Assembly: GCA_947683625.1 (NCBI GenBank)
Contig: CANTUR010000069.1
Coordinates: forward strand, 3,534,001 to 3,598,000
Direction of reading: 5' to 3'
DNA: 64,000 nt
DNA from: Mallotus nudiflorus
Lineage: Eukaryota; Streptophyta; Magnoliopsida; Malpighiales; Euphorbiaceae
Shown here: positions 33,340-45,123 of the stretch, in pieces
How positions within the stretch are numbered: position 1 is the first letter of the stretch
Layout: each line of letters begins with the position of its first letter
The notes under the pieces: generated by a model
Database searches by the model: none
Told to the model about the DNA's origin: nothing
What the model saw: the letters and a program-made list of their open reading frames with translations, nothing else
Translations under genes and position numbers: made by a program

Positions 33340-33986
33340 GGGAAAAATGGGAATCAAACTCTTATACTCTCTACAACTTGTCATCCACAAGCAGATGGAT
33401 AAATGAAGCTGATTAATAGAATACTTTTATTATTTTTAAGGGTTGACATCCAAAGAAACTTGAAAGATTGGAAGCAGTATTTGCAATGTGTTAAATTGGT
33501 CCATAATAGGAGTATACATGGTTCAACCAAGTCATTGCCATTTAAGGTTGTGTATGGCTCTAATCCACTAAAATGAATGGATTTACTACCATTACCTATA
33601 GAGAAAGTTTATGTAGAGAGGAAATAAAGAGTTGAATTCATCAAGACTTTATATCTAAAAGCTTGAACTCAAATAGATAAGAAAACACTCCATTATGAGA
33701 AGTAACACAATAAAGTGAGAAAGTGAGTTATATTTGAGCTTGGAGATTGGGTATGGGTACAATTGAGAAAGGAAAGCTTTCCTAATCAAAGGAAATTAAA
33801 ATTAATGTGAAGTTGAGATGGACCTTTCAAATTAATATAAAGAATAAATAGCAAAGCCTACAAACTAGAGCTTATAAGTGTGTATGGTAATGTTAATGCT
33901 ACTTTTAATATTAATGACTTATCTTTGATTGATGTAGGTGATAAAGAAGCTGATTTAGGGATGAATCCTTTTGAAGAAAAGGGGAA
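33340..33986 (+). pseudogene. Integrase C-terminal half remnant
   Basis: Frames read STTCHPQADG, VKLVHNRSIHGSTKSLPFKV, FELGDWVWVQLRKESFPNQR and FNINDLSLIDVGDKEADLGM, then NPFEEKGND. This is the end of a plant gypsy integrase (HPQTDGQTE..NR, H.STG.SPF...YG, GD.VW..L). The N-terminal finger and D-D part are missing. AAAAGGGGAATGA overlapping the stop region (33978-33989) serves as polypurine tract. Confidence 0.8.
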
Positions 33987-34980
33987 TGATGTGAATACAA
34001 GCCTTAAGCCCAATAAAGATTAAGCATAAGAGAATAATATGGCCCAATGACAAAGTCCAAAACCAAAAAGCTTTAAAAGTCCTTGAATAGGATAAAAAAG
34101 AGACTTGAAAGGCCCAAGAACACCAAAATTTAATTCAAATTCTTAAAGGATAAGAGGAGGTTTAAATAACCATGTTTACATCATCAAAACAAGATGAAAA
34201 TGTCAAGGTCTTGCTAGAATGTTCTTAGCTCCTAAGGAGATCAAACCAAGCTTTAAAATAATCACTTTAGAAGAGTTTAACCTTTTGTAATGACCTTTAC
34301 ACTTGTGACGATTGTCATAGAGCCCTCTGACAACATAAAAAGCCTTCATTAAAACACATAGAATGATTACAAACATGGTTAATATAGGGGGTTGACACCA
34401 ACAAGAATGTGATTTTAACCATATTAATAGCCTAGAAATATACATTTAAGCATATTTTAGTGTAATAAACATTTGGTGTGTCAATTATTACATTTAGTGG
34501 GTTTAATTTATGTTAGTGGTTATGATTGCAAGTTGTAATCACATATTAGTAAGTCTAAATTAGTAGAGAGTGCCTAGTCTTGATTGTTATATAAATAAGA
34601 CATTTTCTTCATTATGAGTATATTTAGTTTTATGAATAAAAATTTGATTGTTTTCAAAATTGTTTTGTGTGAGGAATTGGTCTTTGATTTCTTACATATG
34701 CTTTGGGAATTATCAAGCTTAGTTCAAGTTTATGGCATTAAAAACCCAAAAATCTTAGTTTTCTTTTTTTTGCTTATCAAACTCCTTTATTTGTAGTATG
34801 GGAATTGATTCAAAGTCTATCTTAGTTTCTTTATCCTTGTTGGTAAAAGGGTTAAGAAGTTATTTTCTTATCTCAATTCTTAAAATGAGTAAAGTGTGAA
34901 AATTCCAAGTTTTCTTTAAATTAAACTAACCATAGCGTTATTGTTATTAGGGAGTTTGTTATTGAAACCTTTAATTCCCA
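33987..34980 (+). repeat. 3' LTR of the 29.7-35.0 kb gypsy element
   Basis: It starts TGATGTGAATACAAGCCTTA after the polypurine tract and ends TTTAATTCCCA; a direct repeat of 29709-30704. A TATA-like TTATATAAATAAGAC is near 34588. Confidence 0.8.
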
Positions 34981-34984
34981 TTAG

Positions 34985-35250
34985 CTTCTTTCCCAATAAA
35001 TTTTTTATCCAGTGATATTGCATCAATATGTTTTAACCTTGAAGGAAAGCAAAAATTTTAACCAAGGTGAATAACTCTTTAACTATCACAAATAGCTCAT
35101 ATTTTTCCTGTTGAATACCAAGTTCATTTAAGAACTCTTTCATCCATGATAACATTATAGATTCTTTATTGTTATAATAAATTATACTTCCATGGTTAAC
35201 AAAGTAACAAACTTTTATAATTTTGATTACAATGACATAGTGCCCCTTGA
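34985..35250 (-). pseudogene. Ty1/copia RNase H scrap
   Basis: On the - strand, text reads MLSWMKEFLNELGIQQEKYE then LFVIVKELFTLVKIFAF and QYHWI, matching the C-terminal RNase H of plant copia pol (LWLK.LL.ELGI.Q....CDSQSAI.LA.N...H...KHID.RYH.IR). The catalytic CDSQSAI block is degraded. It is squeezed between the gypsy 3' LTR and the SIRE-like 5' LTR, and is opposite in strand to both. Confidence 0.7.
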
Positions 35251-35341
35251 AAATGTAATAATGTAATCTAAAGTCAACTTTCTCAAGTCAATATTGCCTA
35301 TCATGTTTATGTGCCTAGTCTTGATTGAAAATGCAAGTCAA

Positions 35342-36509
35342 TATTGCCATTAGCATGATTAAGGACTAATGCACATTAATTTTAATTTTAACAAAGTAAT
35401 TTTGAGTCACTAATGTGGTTTTTTTAAGTGTGTATAAGTTAGGTATAATTTGAGCTTAAAAATACAAGTATAACATCAAGACAGTGATGCTCACGATCCC
35501 TTTCATGATCATGAGCATCCTCATGAGCAAAAGCATATTAAAATAGTTAATTAAATGAAAGACATAATGACCCTCATAGTTGTCATTACAACCATGATCA
35601 AGTTTATGATCATACCATTAGGGTCATGATCAAGCTAAGCCTAATCGTGATTAATTAAATGAGAAGACATATTTGTTTAGTGACCCTCACAAAGCATATC
35701 ATTACCGTGTTATGCTTATGATGAAGGTCATAATTCAATCTCACGAGCATGACTCAGAAGACCATAAAGATCAAAAGACATAGTGACTGTCACGGTCCTA
35801 GTCATGACCATGATCATGCCTATGACATGGGTTATAAATGAGGCTTACAAGCATGACTTGAGAATTTAGTGGAAGCCAAAAGAGAGTGATCCTCATTATG
35901 ACCAATAGTCATGGTCTAAGTGGCAACCCTATAATTATTATAGTAAAGCTCCAACAACTAACTTAATTGATAATAACAATCGTGACCAAGGACATCACAA
36001 TCGTGACTGAGCTTTTCTCTGCAAAAAGCTATCTAAATGAAACTGGTAATTATTGAATAAGATGGAACACTCAACCCATACTCAAAAGGTTTAATTCCTT
36101 AGCTTTGAGTATGGGTTGAGTTTTCTAACTTAGGTTCTTCTTTTTCTATATTTTTAGGCTAAGAAGGGAAGTAAAGAACTAAGTTTAGAAGGACTTGGTT
36201 TAAGTGTTAACCATTCAAAACACTTTGGGAATTTATTTTAGGAGTGATCCATGCAAACTCTTATTTATAAGGTTTAAGTTGAGCCTCAAAACTCGACTAT
36301 TTAATCTCAATCTAAGTAAATAGATTGATATGAGTTGAAAATCCAAACTTATGATAAGTTAGGTGAGGAAGTTATTTTTTAAAAAAAGAACTGAACTCTT
36401 TAAATTTCATTGTGTTAATCTTATAAATTCTTAATCTCCTCTTTAATTCCTTTCTAATATTCCTAAAAATTTCATTACCCTATTCATCCCCCTTTTGGGG
36501 CCTTTTTAA
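35342..36509 (+). repeat. 5' LTR of the SIRE-like element
   Basis: It starts TATTGCCATTAGCATGATTA (decayed TGTTGGCC...). It is a direct repeat of 45124-46430, sharing blocks such as AAAGTAATTTTGAGTCA and CATGAGCAAAAGCATATTAA. 35480-35900 is dense in CATGATCATG-like words. It contains a 19-20 bp inverted repeat at 36069-36121 absent from the other LTR. Confidence 0.85.
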
Positions 36510-36510
36510 C

Positions 36511-36522
36511 TGGCATTAGAGT
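36511..36522 (+). promoter_or_regulatory. Primer-binding site of the SIRE-like element
   Basis: TGGCATTAGAGT directly follows the 5' LTR; the canonical initiator-Met site is TGGTATCAGAGC. Confidence 0.65.
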
Positions 36523-37740
36523 TTGAATTCTAGGTACTTAGTTGCTAGAAATAAGACTATAAGGAGTGAAACCTTAAATGTTTCTTCTTTGAGACCTTTA
36601 TTTGATGGGAGTGACTACCTACATTGGAAGTTCAAGATAGAATTATATCTTAATAGTGACTCCATAAAGTTATGGGATGTTGTGTTGGATGGTTGTGAAG
36701 CCCTTAAGGCAAGGGTGGACAAGTTCACCATTAACAGGAGTCAATGGACTTAAGAGAAAAAGGATGGAAATCCCAAGAAGAAAAAGGCAATGACCATCCT
36801 CCTTGCCTCTATGTCAAGAGAAAAATGAGGCAAGGTGAAATATTGTCAATAGGCAAATGAGATATGGGAGACACTAGAGAACCACTATAAAGGTAACATG
36901 AAAGTTAGAATTAAGAATGTTCAACTTCATGTATATGAGTATGAACTTTTCAAAATGAAGCCTCAAGAATCCATTATTGAGATGAAAAATAGGCTCAATG
37001 CACTTCTTATAACCTTAAAGAAGTTTGGGAAGCTCCACTCAAGGGAGGAAGTGAATACAAAGATTCTTAAAAGCCTACTTAAGAAGGATTGAAAATCTAG
37101 AGTCACTTTAATAAAAAAAAAAAGCTCATGACTTATCAAAACTTTCTATTGATATTCTAATTGGAAAGTTGCTAACTCATGAGCTCACCTTAAAGTAAAA
37201 AGAGGATGAGAAAAAAGAAAAGGACGAGAAAAGAAAGGGAATTACTTGAAAAGCTTCATAAAAGAATATTTAATATGAGAGTCTTGAAGACTCAAGTGAG
37301 ATTGTTATACTCACTAGAAACATTAAAAAGCTCTTGAAAAGATAGAATGTTTCAAGATCAAAAGATGGTAAGAAGAATTAAACTAAAAAGAATAGGGAGG
37401 TGACTTACTATAAATGCAATAAATCGGGTCATATAAGAACTGAGTGTCCAAGGTTTAAATTTAAGAGCAAATGAGCAAAGGACAAGAAGAAGGCATTTAA
37501 GGTAATATGGAATAACTCCTGCTATTTGAAAAAGGAAGGGAAGCAATATGAAGTGTCCAACCTTTGCTTCATGGCACTTAAAGAAGATAATAAAGTACCA
37601 TTTACTTCTTATTCTTCTTATGATGAGCATAATAATTGTGATGATGATGATGATGATGATAGCTCTATTATGAGCAAGCTCATAATTAAATGTAAAAAAT
37701 TGATTTCTAAAAAAAGCTTTCCAAAGTGGAACTTTTAAAA
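36523..37740 (+). pseudogene. Copia gag remnant (UBN2 domain and zinc knuckle)
   Basis: The frame from 36523 has SLRPLFDGSDYLHWKFKIEL and LWDVVLDG (UBN2-type: P.FDG.NY..WK..M...L), then a stop at 36751. The frame resumes with EIWETLENHYKGN, KNVQLHVYEYELFKMKPQES and MKNRLNALLITLKKFGK to 37092. At 37400-37450 TYYKCNKSGHIRTECP is the CX2CX4HX4C knuckle with its first Cys changed to Tyr. A poly-Asp run (about 37640-37660) lies in the 70-codon frame that follows. Confidence 0.8.
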
Positions 37741-38559
37741 ATGTTTAAAGAATTTGAAAGTTTGAAAAATGAATTTTCAAAAATTAGTTTTTCAAATGAG
37801 AACCTTGTAAATGATTTGAAAAATCCCCTCCCATAAGAGATGAACTTAAGAAAACTAGACATGAAAATGAAAAGCTTTCATAAGAGATATTAGAGTTAAA
37901 ATCTTTAATTTCCAAATTTAAAAAGGGGAAGGACACTTTAAATAATCTTTTAGTGTCTTAAAGATTTCATGGTAATATACAAGGATTAGGTTATTCAAAT
38001 GGAGCATCCTCCTCATTATTATCTCATACTATATTTCTTAAAGCAAAAAATCATCTATTTTATTCTCTTCCAATTATTGGCAACAAGGCTCAAGTTTCAA
38101 AAGCCTTGAAGCTTAAATCACTAAGAGCCAATGTTGAGTCTCTAAGAACTCTTCCCTCTAAGGCTCTAAGGTCTAAGGTTCAAACCAAAATACCATAATC
38201 CAAAAATGCCTTCATGTACTATAAAAGGCATACACCAAAGCATGCTTACTGACAATACTATACAGACACTTGTGATTATATAACTCAAATGCATCCTAGA
38301 ACATAAAAGACATTTTAGGAACCATACACTTTATTTTTATGTACAATTTACAAGGCATGCATCTTATAATCATCTATGCAATATTCAAATATGAGATATT
38401 CACATAGTCCAACAGGCTTGTAAACATTATATGCTTTTATTGTATGATACTAGGACATACTAGTAATGTGTGTTATTATAGAAAATTGCACTTGCATCTA
38501 TTGCCTTTAGATTACTTTGATGCTAACTAACCTAAACTAACTAAGGTTTAGGTTTAAAA

Positions 38560-39720
38560 GAGTGATTAAATTTCTTGTATATGGATGTGCCTTAAATCCA
38601 CTAAGAAGAAAACCAAGTGAAATCAAGATAGTGGGTGCTTAAGGCACATAACAGGTGACAAAGAACAATTTACCAAGATTGAAGCTAAGGAGGGAGGATG
38701 TGTTACCTTTAAAGACAATGCTAAAGAGAAAATTAATTTCATTGGAGAAATTGGTAATCCTCAATCCTTATTTTTTCATCATGCACTCCTGGTAGATAGC
38801 TTAAAATATAATTTTCTTAACATAAGTCAATTATATGATATGGAAATAAAATAACCTTTTATCCTATAAATTGCTTGATTAGTAGCTTTAATGATGAGAA
38901 AGTAATTTTTAGTGGTAAAAGGTTAAACAATGTTTATGTTACTGACCTAAACAAAGTAGACAAGAAAGAGCCTAAGTGCTTAATATCTATTTCCTATGAT
39001 ATATGGACTTGGCATAAAAGAGTAGGACATCCTAACTTTGAGCTTCTTGATGACCTTAATAAATGTGAACTTGTGAATGGCTTGCTTAAACTAAAGTTCA
39101 TTAAGGAAAAAATTTATGATGCTTGTTAAAAGGGGAAGCAAAATAAGTCATCCTTTAAGCTCAAAAATAGGTTTTCCACTTGTTGGCCTTTAAAATTAGT
39201 TCATATGAATTTATTTGGTCCTATTAAGGTAGCTAGCTTGGGTGTATTGCATTATGCATTTTTGCTTATTAATGATTACTCTATATTCACTTAGGTTTGT
39301 TTCTTAACTCATAAAAATTATGTATTCAATATTTTTCATAGTTTTGCTAAAAGAGCTAAAAAAGAAAAAGGGTTTTGTATTTTAACCATTAGAAGTGATC
39401 ATGGAACTGAATTTGAAAATGAATTTTCAAAAATTATTATGATGAAAATGGTATTTCTCACACATATTCTTCACCTAGAACTCTGCAATAAAATAGGGTA
39501 GTTGAGAGGAAAGATTAGAACTTTTGTCAAAATGGCTCAAATAATGCTTTATGAGTATAAATTGCCATTATACTTTTGGGTGAAAGTCGTTAACATTACC
39601 TGTTACATTTCAAAATGTGTTTTCAAAAGATAAATTTTAAATAAAATCTCTTATGAGCTTTGAAATAAAAAAAAAATTCAAGATTTCATATTTAAGAGTG
39701 GTTGGGTGTAAATCCTTTAT
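38560..39720 (+). pseudogene. Copia protease and integrase remnant
   Basis: Protease: DSGCLRHITGDKEQF near 38627 keeps the DSG catalytic triplet, with INFIGEIGN and LLVDSLKYNFLNISQLYD after it. Integrase finger: WTWHKRVGHPNFELLDDLNK at 39005, ending IYDAC-stop-KGKQ, where the first Cys of CDAC is Tyr. Core: MNLFGPIKVASLGVLHYAFL carries N for the first catalytic D; INDYSIF follows, then IRSDHGTEFENEFSK near 39395. Stops and shifts interrupt the frame. Confidence 0.85.
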
Positions 39721-40149
39721 ATTAAACACCAAGAAAACCATGGAAAAATGAATTCTAAAGCCGATGAAGGCATATTTCTAGGTTATTCCACCTTTAACAA
39801 AGCATAGAGTCTTTAGTAAAAGAACAATTATAGTAGAAAAGTCCATGCATATTATTTTTTATGAGACTAACCCATTTGATTTGAGAAAGGATCTTGCTTA
39901 TGTTGATGATGTTGAGGATCTTGCTTTTGTTAATGATGTTTTATGTAGCTTTTTGGAGATGAAACTTTAAAAGAATGATGTAGCCAAGCCCTTGGAATTA
40001 GAAGCTCTTAACAAGGAATATGATAAAGATGTACCTTAACTCACTTTGAAGGAGAAGCTACCAAAGGATTGGCAATTCAAGAAGGACCATTCAAAGGAGC
40101 TCATCATAGGAGACACATCAAAGGGGGATAACCACTAGATCTCATTTTA

Positions 40150-41715
40150 GACCCTTAGGTAGTTTAGCTTTTCTTTTTCAAATTGAACCAAAATCTACCA
40201 ATGAGTCTTTAGAAGATGAGTGGGTTCTTGTTATGCAAGAAAAACTTAATTAATTTAAGAGAAATAAGGTTTGGAACTTAGTTCAAAGACCTAAAAATCA
40301 TCCCATTATAGATTCTAAATGGATGTATAAAAATAAGCTAAATAAACAAGGTGTTATCACTTGATATAAGCTAGGTTAGTGGCCAAAGGTTATAATCAAG
40401 CGACATGTATTGATTATGATGAAAGCTTTGCCTCGGTTGCAAGGTTAGAGGCCATGAGGATGTTACTATCATTTTCATCTTATATGGATCTTAAAATATT
40501 TCAAATGGATGTTAAAAGTGCTTTCTTAAAGGTTTTTTTTCAAGAGGAGGTATATGTTGAACAACCTCCCAATTTTGAAAATTGTGAATTTTCAAATCAT
40601 GTTTTTGAAACTAACTAAGGCTTTATATAGATTAAAATAATCTCTTAGAGCTTATTATGAATGATTGCATACCTTTATAATAGATAAAAGATTGTTTAAA
40701 GGAAAGGTTGACAAAACTTTTTTCATTAAGAAATCTAATAATGACTTATTTACTTTGCAAATATATGTGGATAGCATTATTTTAGTGTGCTAAACATTTC
40801 TTGTGTGAAGATTTTTCTAAGTTAATGCAAGGTAAATTTGAGATAAGCATGGTTAGTGAGCTCAAATTCTTCCTTGGACTCTAAATCAAGTAAAGCAAGG
40901 ATGGGATATTCGTTAACTCAACTAAGTACGCAAAAGGTGTCCTTAAGAAGTTTGGCATGGAGGGAGCTGAGGCGAGCAAGACTTCAATGAGCACCACTAC
41001 CAAGATTTGCAAGGATGAAAGTGGAAAGTCAATTGATGAAAGGCGATATAAAGATATGATTAGATCCCTCCTTTATTTAACCATAAAAAGACCAGATATA
41101 ATGTGTGATGCATGTTTATATGCTTAATTTCAATCATGTCCTAAAGAGTCACACTTAAATACTATTAACAGGATTCTTAAATACCTTATAGATGCATTGA
41201 ACTTATGACTTTGGTATCCTAGAAGCTCAACCTTTGACCTTATTAGTTATTCAAATGCAGATTTTATCGGTACCCTACTAAATAGAAAGAGCACTTTAAT
41301 AACTTGCCAATTCTTAGGATAACATTTAGTCTCTATTTAGTAAAAAGTAAGTCTCAGTTGCTTTGTCCATGGCCGAAGCCGAGTATATAAAGGCTAGTTG
41401 TTGTTGCTCATAAGTTTTATGGCAAAAACATCAACTCAAGGACTATGACATTAACATTAATAACATTCCCATTAAATGTGATATTAGAAGTACTATAAAC
41501 CTTAATAAAAATGCTATTTAACACTCTAGGACTAAGCATACTAACATTAGATATCATTTTTTATGTGGTCATTCACAATGTGGTGACATATCTCTTGAAT
41601 TTGTTTATGTAAATTATCAGTTAGCCGATATATTCACAAAACCTCTTAATGAGGAGAGGCATAATTTTATTATTCATGAACTTAACATTCTTGATTGTTC
41701 TAGCTTGAAATAATT
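40150..41715 (+). pseudogene. Copia reverse transcriptase and RNase H remnant
   Basis: RT (RVT_2): 79-codon frame 40379-40618 with KGYNQATCIDYDESFASVAR and QMDVKSAFLKVFFQEEVYVE. The YVDD box is decayed to YVDS near 40770. Following text includes DERRYKDMIRSLLYLTIKRP (41038). RNase H: SYSNADFIGTLLNRKST near 41250, MAEAEYIKASCCCS near 41370 and IFTKPLNEERHNFIIHELNI to about 41700. Several stops. The last catalytic-type motifs are recognisable but the YVDD loss alone would inactivate RT. Confidence 0.85.
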
Positions 41716-41719
41716 ACAT

Positions 41720-41970
41720 CTTTTATATGCTTAAATGTTTAAGTTATACTTTAGAAGTTTACATGCTTAAATTTGAAGTAAAATTATTTATAAATTAATA
41801 AATTAATTTATTTGATTTATTGATATATTTGCATATATTTAAATGTCTAAGACTCTTAGACTCATTTGCATGATTCTAAACTATGTGAATTTTAAGCTCA
41901 AATCCTTCTCTCTTTTTTTTAAAATCTTTAAAAGCTTGTCAATTTAGTTCGAGAAGGGGAAAATTGCATA

Positions 41971-42001
<31 letters not shown>

Positions 42002-43186
42002 TACCTCATTACTTTTAAATAATATCAACAGGATTAAATTACTTAATAACAATAATAATTATTAAATTATTAAATATAATCATAGCAATATATTTTAATT
42101 AATAAAAACAACATATCTTCTCTTATTTTTGGTTGTAAGATCACTACTTATTTTAATCAAAACATCATAATTTTGGGCAAAACTATGTTATTTTGGTTAT
42201 TTATAATATATGTTTATATATTATTATGTTGAAAAATTATAATTATAATAATATTATTTAGCTCATTAATTTTAAATAGCATCAATAAGATTAGATTACT
42301 TATTAAAAATAATAATTAATAAGTTATCAAATATGATAATAACAACATATTTTAATTAAATTATAAAATTTGATATAATGTTAATTTACTATTTGCATAT
42401 TTTTTGTTTAAATTGAAATATAATGGGCATTTCACATTTTTACTTCTTGTTGATAATAATAATAATAATAATAATTTTTTTGTTTCTCATATTTTAAGTT
42501 TCAAGTATATTATAATGGATATTTCACATTCTTATTTGTTAATTGAATTATTTGAAACTATGCAATGTGAACTTTTTCATTTTATATTTTAAGTTCAAAT
42601 TGTAATATAATAGACATTTCAAATTTTTACTTGTTAATTAAATAATAACAATAGTAGTAGTAGTAGTAGTAACAACAGTAATAATGATAATAAAAATATT
42701 AATAAAAATATTTTGTTAACAATTTATTTATTATATTTTTATCATAAAAATATTAATTTTTATCATATATTATTACACATATGTACATTAGTTGACAATA
42801 TAATTATAATTAAGTTACTACTTACTACTATTTATTAATATTTATGTATTACTTATTAAATTAATATTTGGTATTGTATTCAATTTTCGATTCGGTGTGG
42901 TTCTCGGTTCAATTTTTTTTGTAAATATCCAGTACGGTACATGTTAGTAATAACATTTGGTTCGATTCGGTTCGGGATTAAAATTATTCAATTCGGTTTA
43001 GTATTTTCTCCATTTCATGCTTAGCCATAATCGTGACTGGCATATCACGATTGTGAGCATAGTCCTTATTAGTTTTGGAAACCAAATTTTTATCATTAAA
43101 AGACACATATTTTCAAATCAGAAATGGTTTTCCAAGTCCTTTATGACTTAGAAACAGTCCCTATGTCACTTTTAACTCCTCTTCCC
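41720..43186. other. AT-rich region between pol and the extra ORF, with trinucleotide repeats
   Basis: No gene. It contains (ATT)n at 41969-42001, (AAT)n at 42452-42474, (TAG)n at 42651-42670 and a diverged tandem duplication (about 41980-42115 against 42240-42365). A GGTTCGATTCGGTTCGGG-type block lies at 42890-43010. Near 43027 AATCGTGACTGGCATATCAC shares words with the LTR. Confidence 0.6.
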
Positions 43187-43199
43187 CTCTATAAATACC
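43187..43199 (+). promoter_or_regulatory. TATA-like element upstream of the extra ORF of the SIRE-like element
   Basis: CTCTATAAATACC lies about 95 bp before the ATG at 43289, with a pyrimidine-rich leader between. The spacing is that of a plant core promoter. Function is inferred. Confidence 0.4.
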
Positions 43200-43288
43200 T
43201 CCATTCATTCATTCCTAAACACTTACAATTCTTTTCCATCATTTGCTATCTTATTCTTCTTCAAATTATTCACTTTTAAACTCTTTCT

Positions 43289-44540
43289 ATGGCTTCCAAG
43301 AAGGCAACCCCCTCTCAAGGAGACTTCTCTTCGAGGAGACCCCTCAAGGAACAACCTAAAAAGTCCCATCCTCCTTTCTCCTACAACCCTAATGAAATAA
43401 AAAAGAGAACTTCTGCATTTTAAAAAAGAAAGATCATCCCTTCTAGATTCATGTTAAAAAGCACCTTAGAAAAGATAGGATGCTATAAAGAACTTAAACA
43501 AATTCTTTTAAAGGTAGGAGCTTGTGACTTAGCTTTCACCCCTCTTCCTACCTACTCCTCTATTGTGACTGAATTCCTTTCTACCTAGACCTTAAGAACC
43601 ACTTCTCTTGATGACCAAAACTCATACTTTGTATGCGACTTAAACTAGGGGAAAGGAATGGTCCATGACCTCTTTAGTGTCTGATACTTTATTTAGTTTT
43701 ACTAGGCAGGTTCATGTTCAAACTTTATTTACTTAGCTTCCATATTCTTTTTGGGTTAAACATTGCAAAAACCAAGCCTCCTCTTTTTTGGCCAGACACA
43801 CAAAAGCTTCCTCCATCCACTTTAAATCCCTTTGGTACATCCACCGGTTTCTAACCTACACCTCACTACTCAGGTCAAAGCAATAAAGTTGTGTCCCTTA
43901 ATGATCTTTTCATTCTTCACTACATGGTGGATGATGATCCTATAGCCCTTAGTTGATTTCTTTAATGGTGATTGTGGCTTATTAGTGATAGTGTCTTCAA
44001 TTCTATATGGATTGAAAGCATTTGTAACTAAACTTACCCAATTCTTATAAATCAATCTTTCAAATCCTGACTAAATTCCTCTTATTCTCCTTAATGACAC
44101 TTTTATAAAAAAAATTAAACAATTTAAGAGTGTTTAAAACATGTGCATTTGGAAAGATGATGCTCCACTAGAGGAAGGTGGAAAGGGTGATGAAATGGAG
44201 AAATTTCTTTATTAAATGAGCAATTTTAGGAATAAGAAGATGATGAAGAAGATGTCCCTCCTTTAGATACTTAAGAGGCGCCCTCCACCGAAAGAAAGAG
44301 GGTAAGGAATGAAAGGACGTCAATGGAAGCACAAGCACTAGGTAAAGAGCCTTAATGGGTGGGTCAACTATTTGATAGGATGTCGTTAATAGAATCGAAT
44401 TTCAATGTAAGATTTGATCAAGTTGACTCTCAAATTTCCCATCTCTAATATGATGTTCATTACCTTTATGAAAACCAAGGTTATGAATGTTAATGAGCTC
44501 CTTTCACCTATCCTCCTTAACCTCCATATGAAGGAGATGC
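43289..44540 (+). pseudogene. Extra (envelope-like or Athila ORF1-like) ORF remnant of the SIRE-like element
   Basis: From ATG 43289 the frame reads MASKKATPSQGDFSSRRPLK, basic and proline-rich, with a stop near 43420. Later blocks are RFMLKSTLEKIGCYKELKQI, DLAFTPLPTYSSIVTEFLST and LNWGKEWS-like text. The P.YS.IV.EFL pattern recalls the putative plant transposon (Athila ORF1-like) domain (YP.LV.EFY.NL). SIRE elements carry an ORF at this position often called envelope-like. No transmembrane segment or signal peptide is evident, so an envelope role is not supported here. Broken by at least five stops. Confidence 0.55.
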
Positions 44541-45123
44541 CCTTTAGTTCTCTTTTCTAGTGTTTTTTCTTATTTTATGTCTTATGTTTTACATCTTTAA
44601 GTTTTCATGTTTTGATGTTTTTATAGTTTTTCAGTATTTTAATCATATACTAGTCTTAGAGTATATGTACTTTATTTTCTTCTTAATGAAAATTATCTAC
44701 TGTGTGTTTATTTATCTTTATTGTTGTTTACTCTTTTTTACATTTTTCTAAAAAGGGGAGAAAGATGTACTTTGATTATCAATTGCAAATTCTATTTAAA
44801 TGTTATTTGAGTATTAAGTACAAATTAGTATTAAAGGAAAATTCTATTTAAATGTTAAAATATTGTGTATTAATTCAAATGATCAAATGTTATGCATTAA
44901 TTCATTTAAGTACTCATTTTTAATATGCATTTAATGTGTAATATTTGTCTCAATAAATACTAACTTAAAATCTCATTAATGTGTGCATTAATTGAGGGTA
45001 AACATCACTTAAAATTCAAAACTCCCATGCACACAATAAGGGGGAGCACTATTTACATATACTAATATAATTATTTTCTAAAACATACTTAAAATTGTTT
45101 GTCAAAATAAAAAATGGTGAGAT
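44541..45123 (+). other. 3' untranslated region of the SIRE-like element
   Basis: AT-rich with no gene; purine-rich AAATGGTGAGAT directly precedes the 3' LTR start TGTTGGCC and is the probable polypurine tract. Confidence 0.5.

Larger units (their letters stand above)
29709..34980 (+). mobile_element. Ty3/gypsy retrotransposon with both LTRs, internally deleted
   Basis: Two direct LTRs (29709-30704, 33987-34980, both about 0.99 kb) flank a primer-binding site, gag, protease and integrase remnants in order. The reverse transcriptase and RNase H expected between protease (ends about 32900) and integrase (from about 33340) are absent, so the 5.27-kb copy is non-autonomous. No clear target duplication is seen (TCACA before, TTAGC after). 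The integrase ends in MNPFEEKGND, the ending seen in plant gypsy polyproteins without a chromodomain; the lineage is not resolved. Confidence 0.8.

Noticed and set aside
43289..44540. True viral envelope gene
   Set aside because: There is no signal peptide, transmembrane helix or fusion-type feature in the readable blocks. The envelope-like label is positional only.
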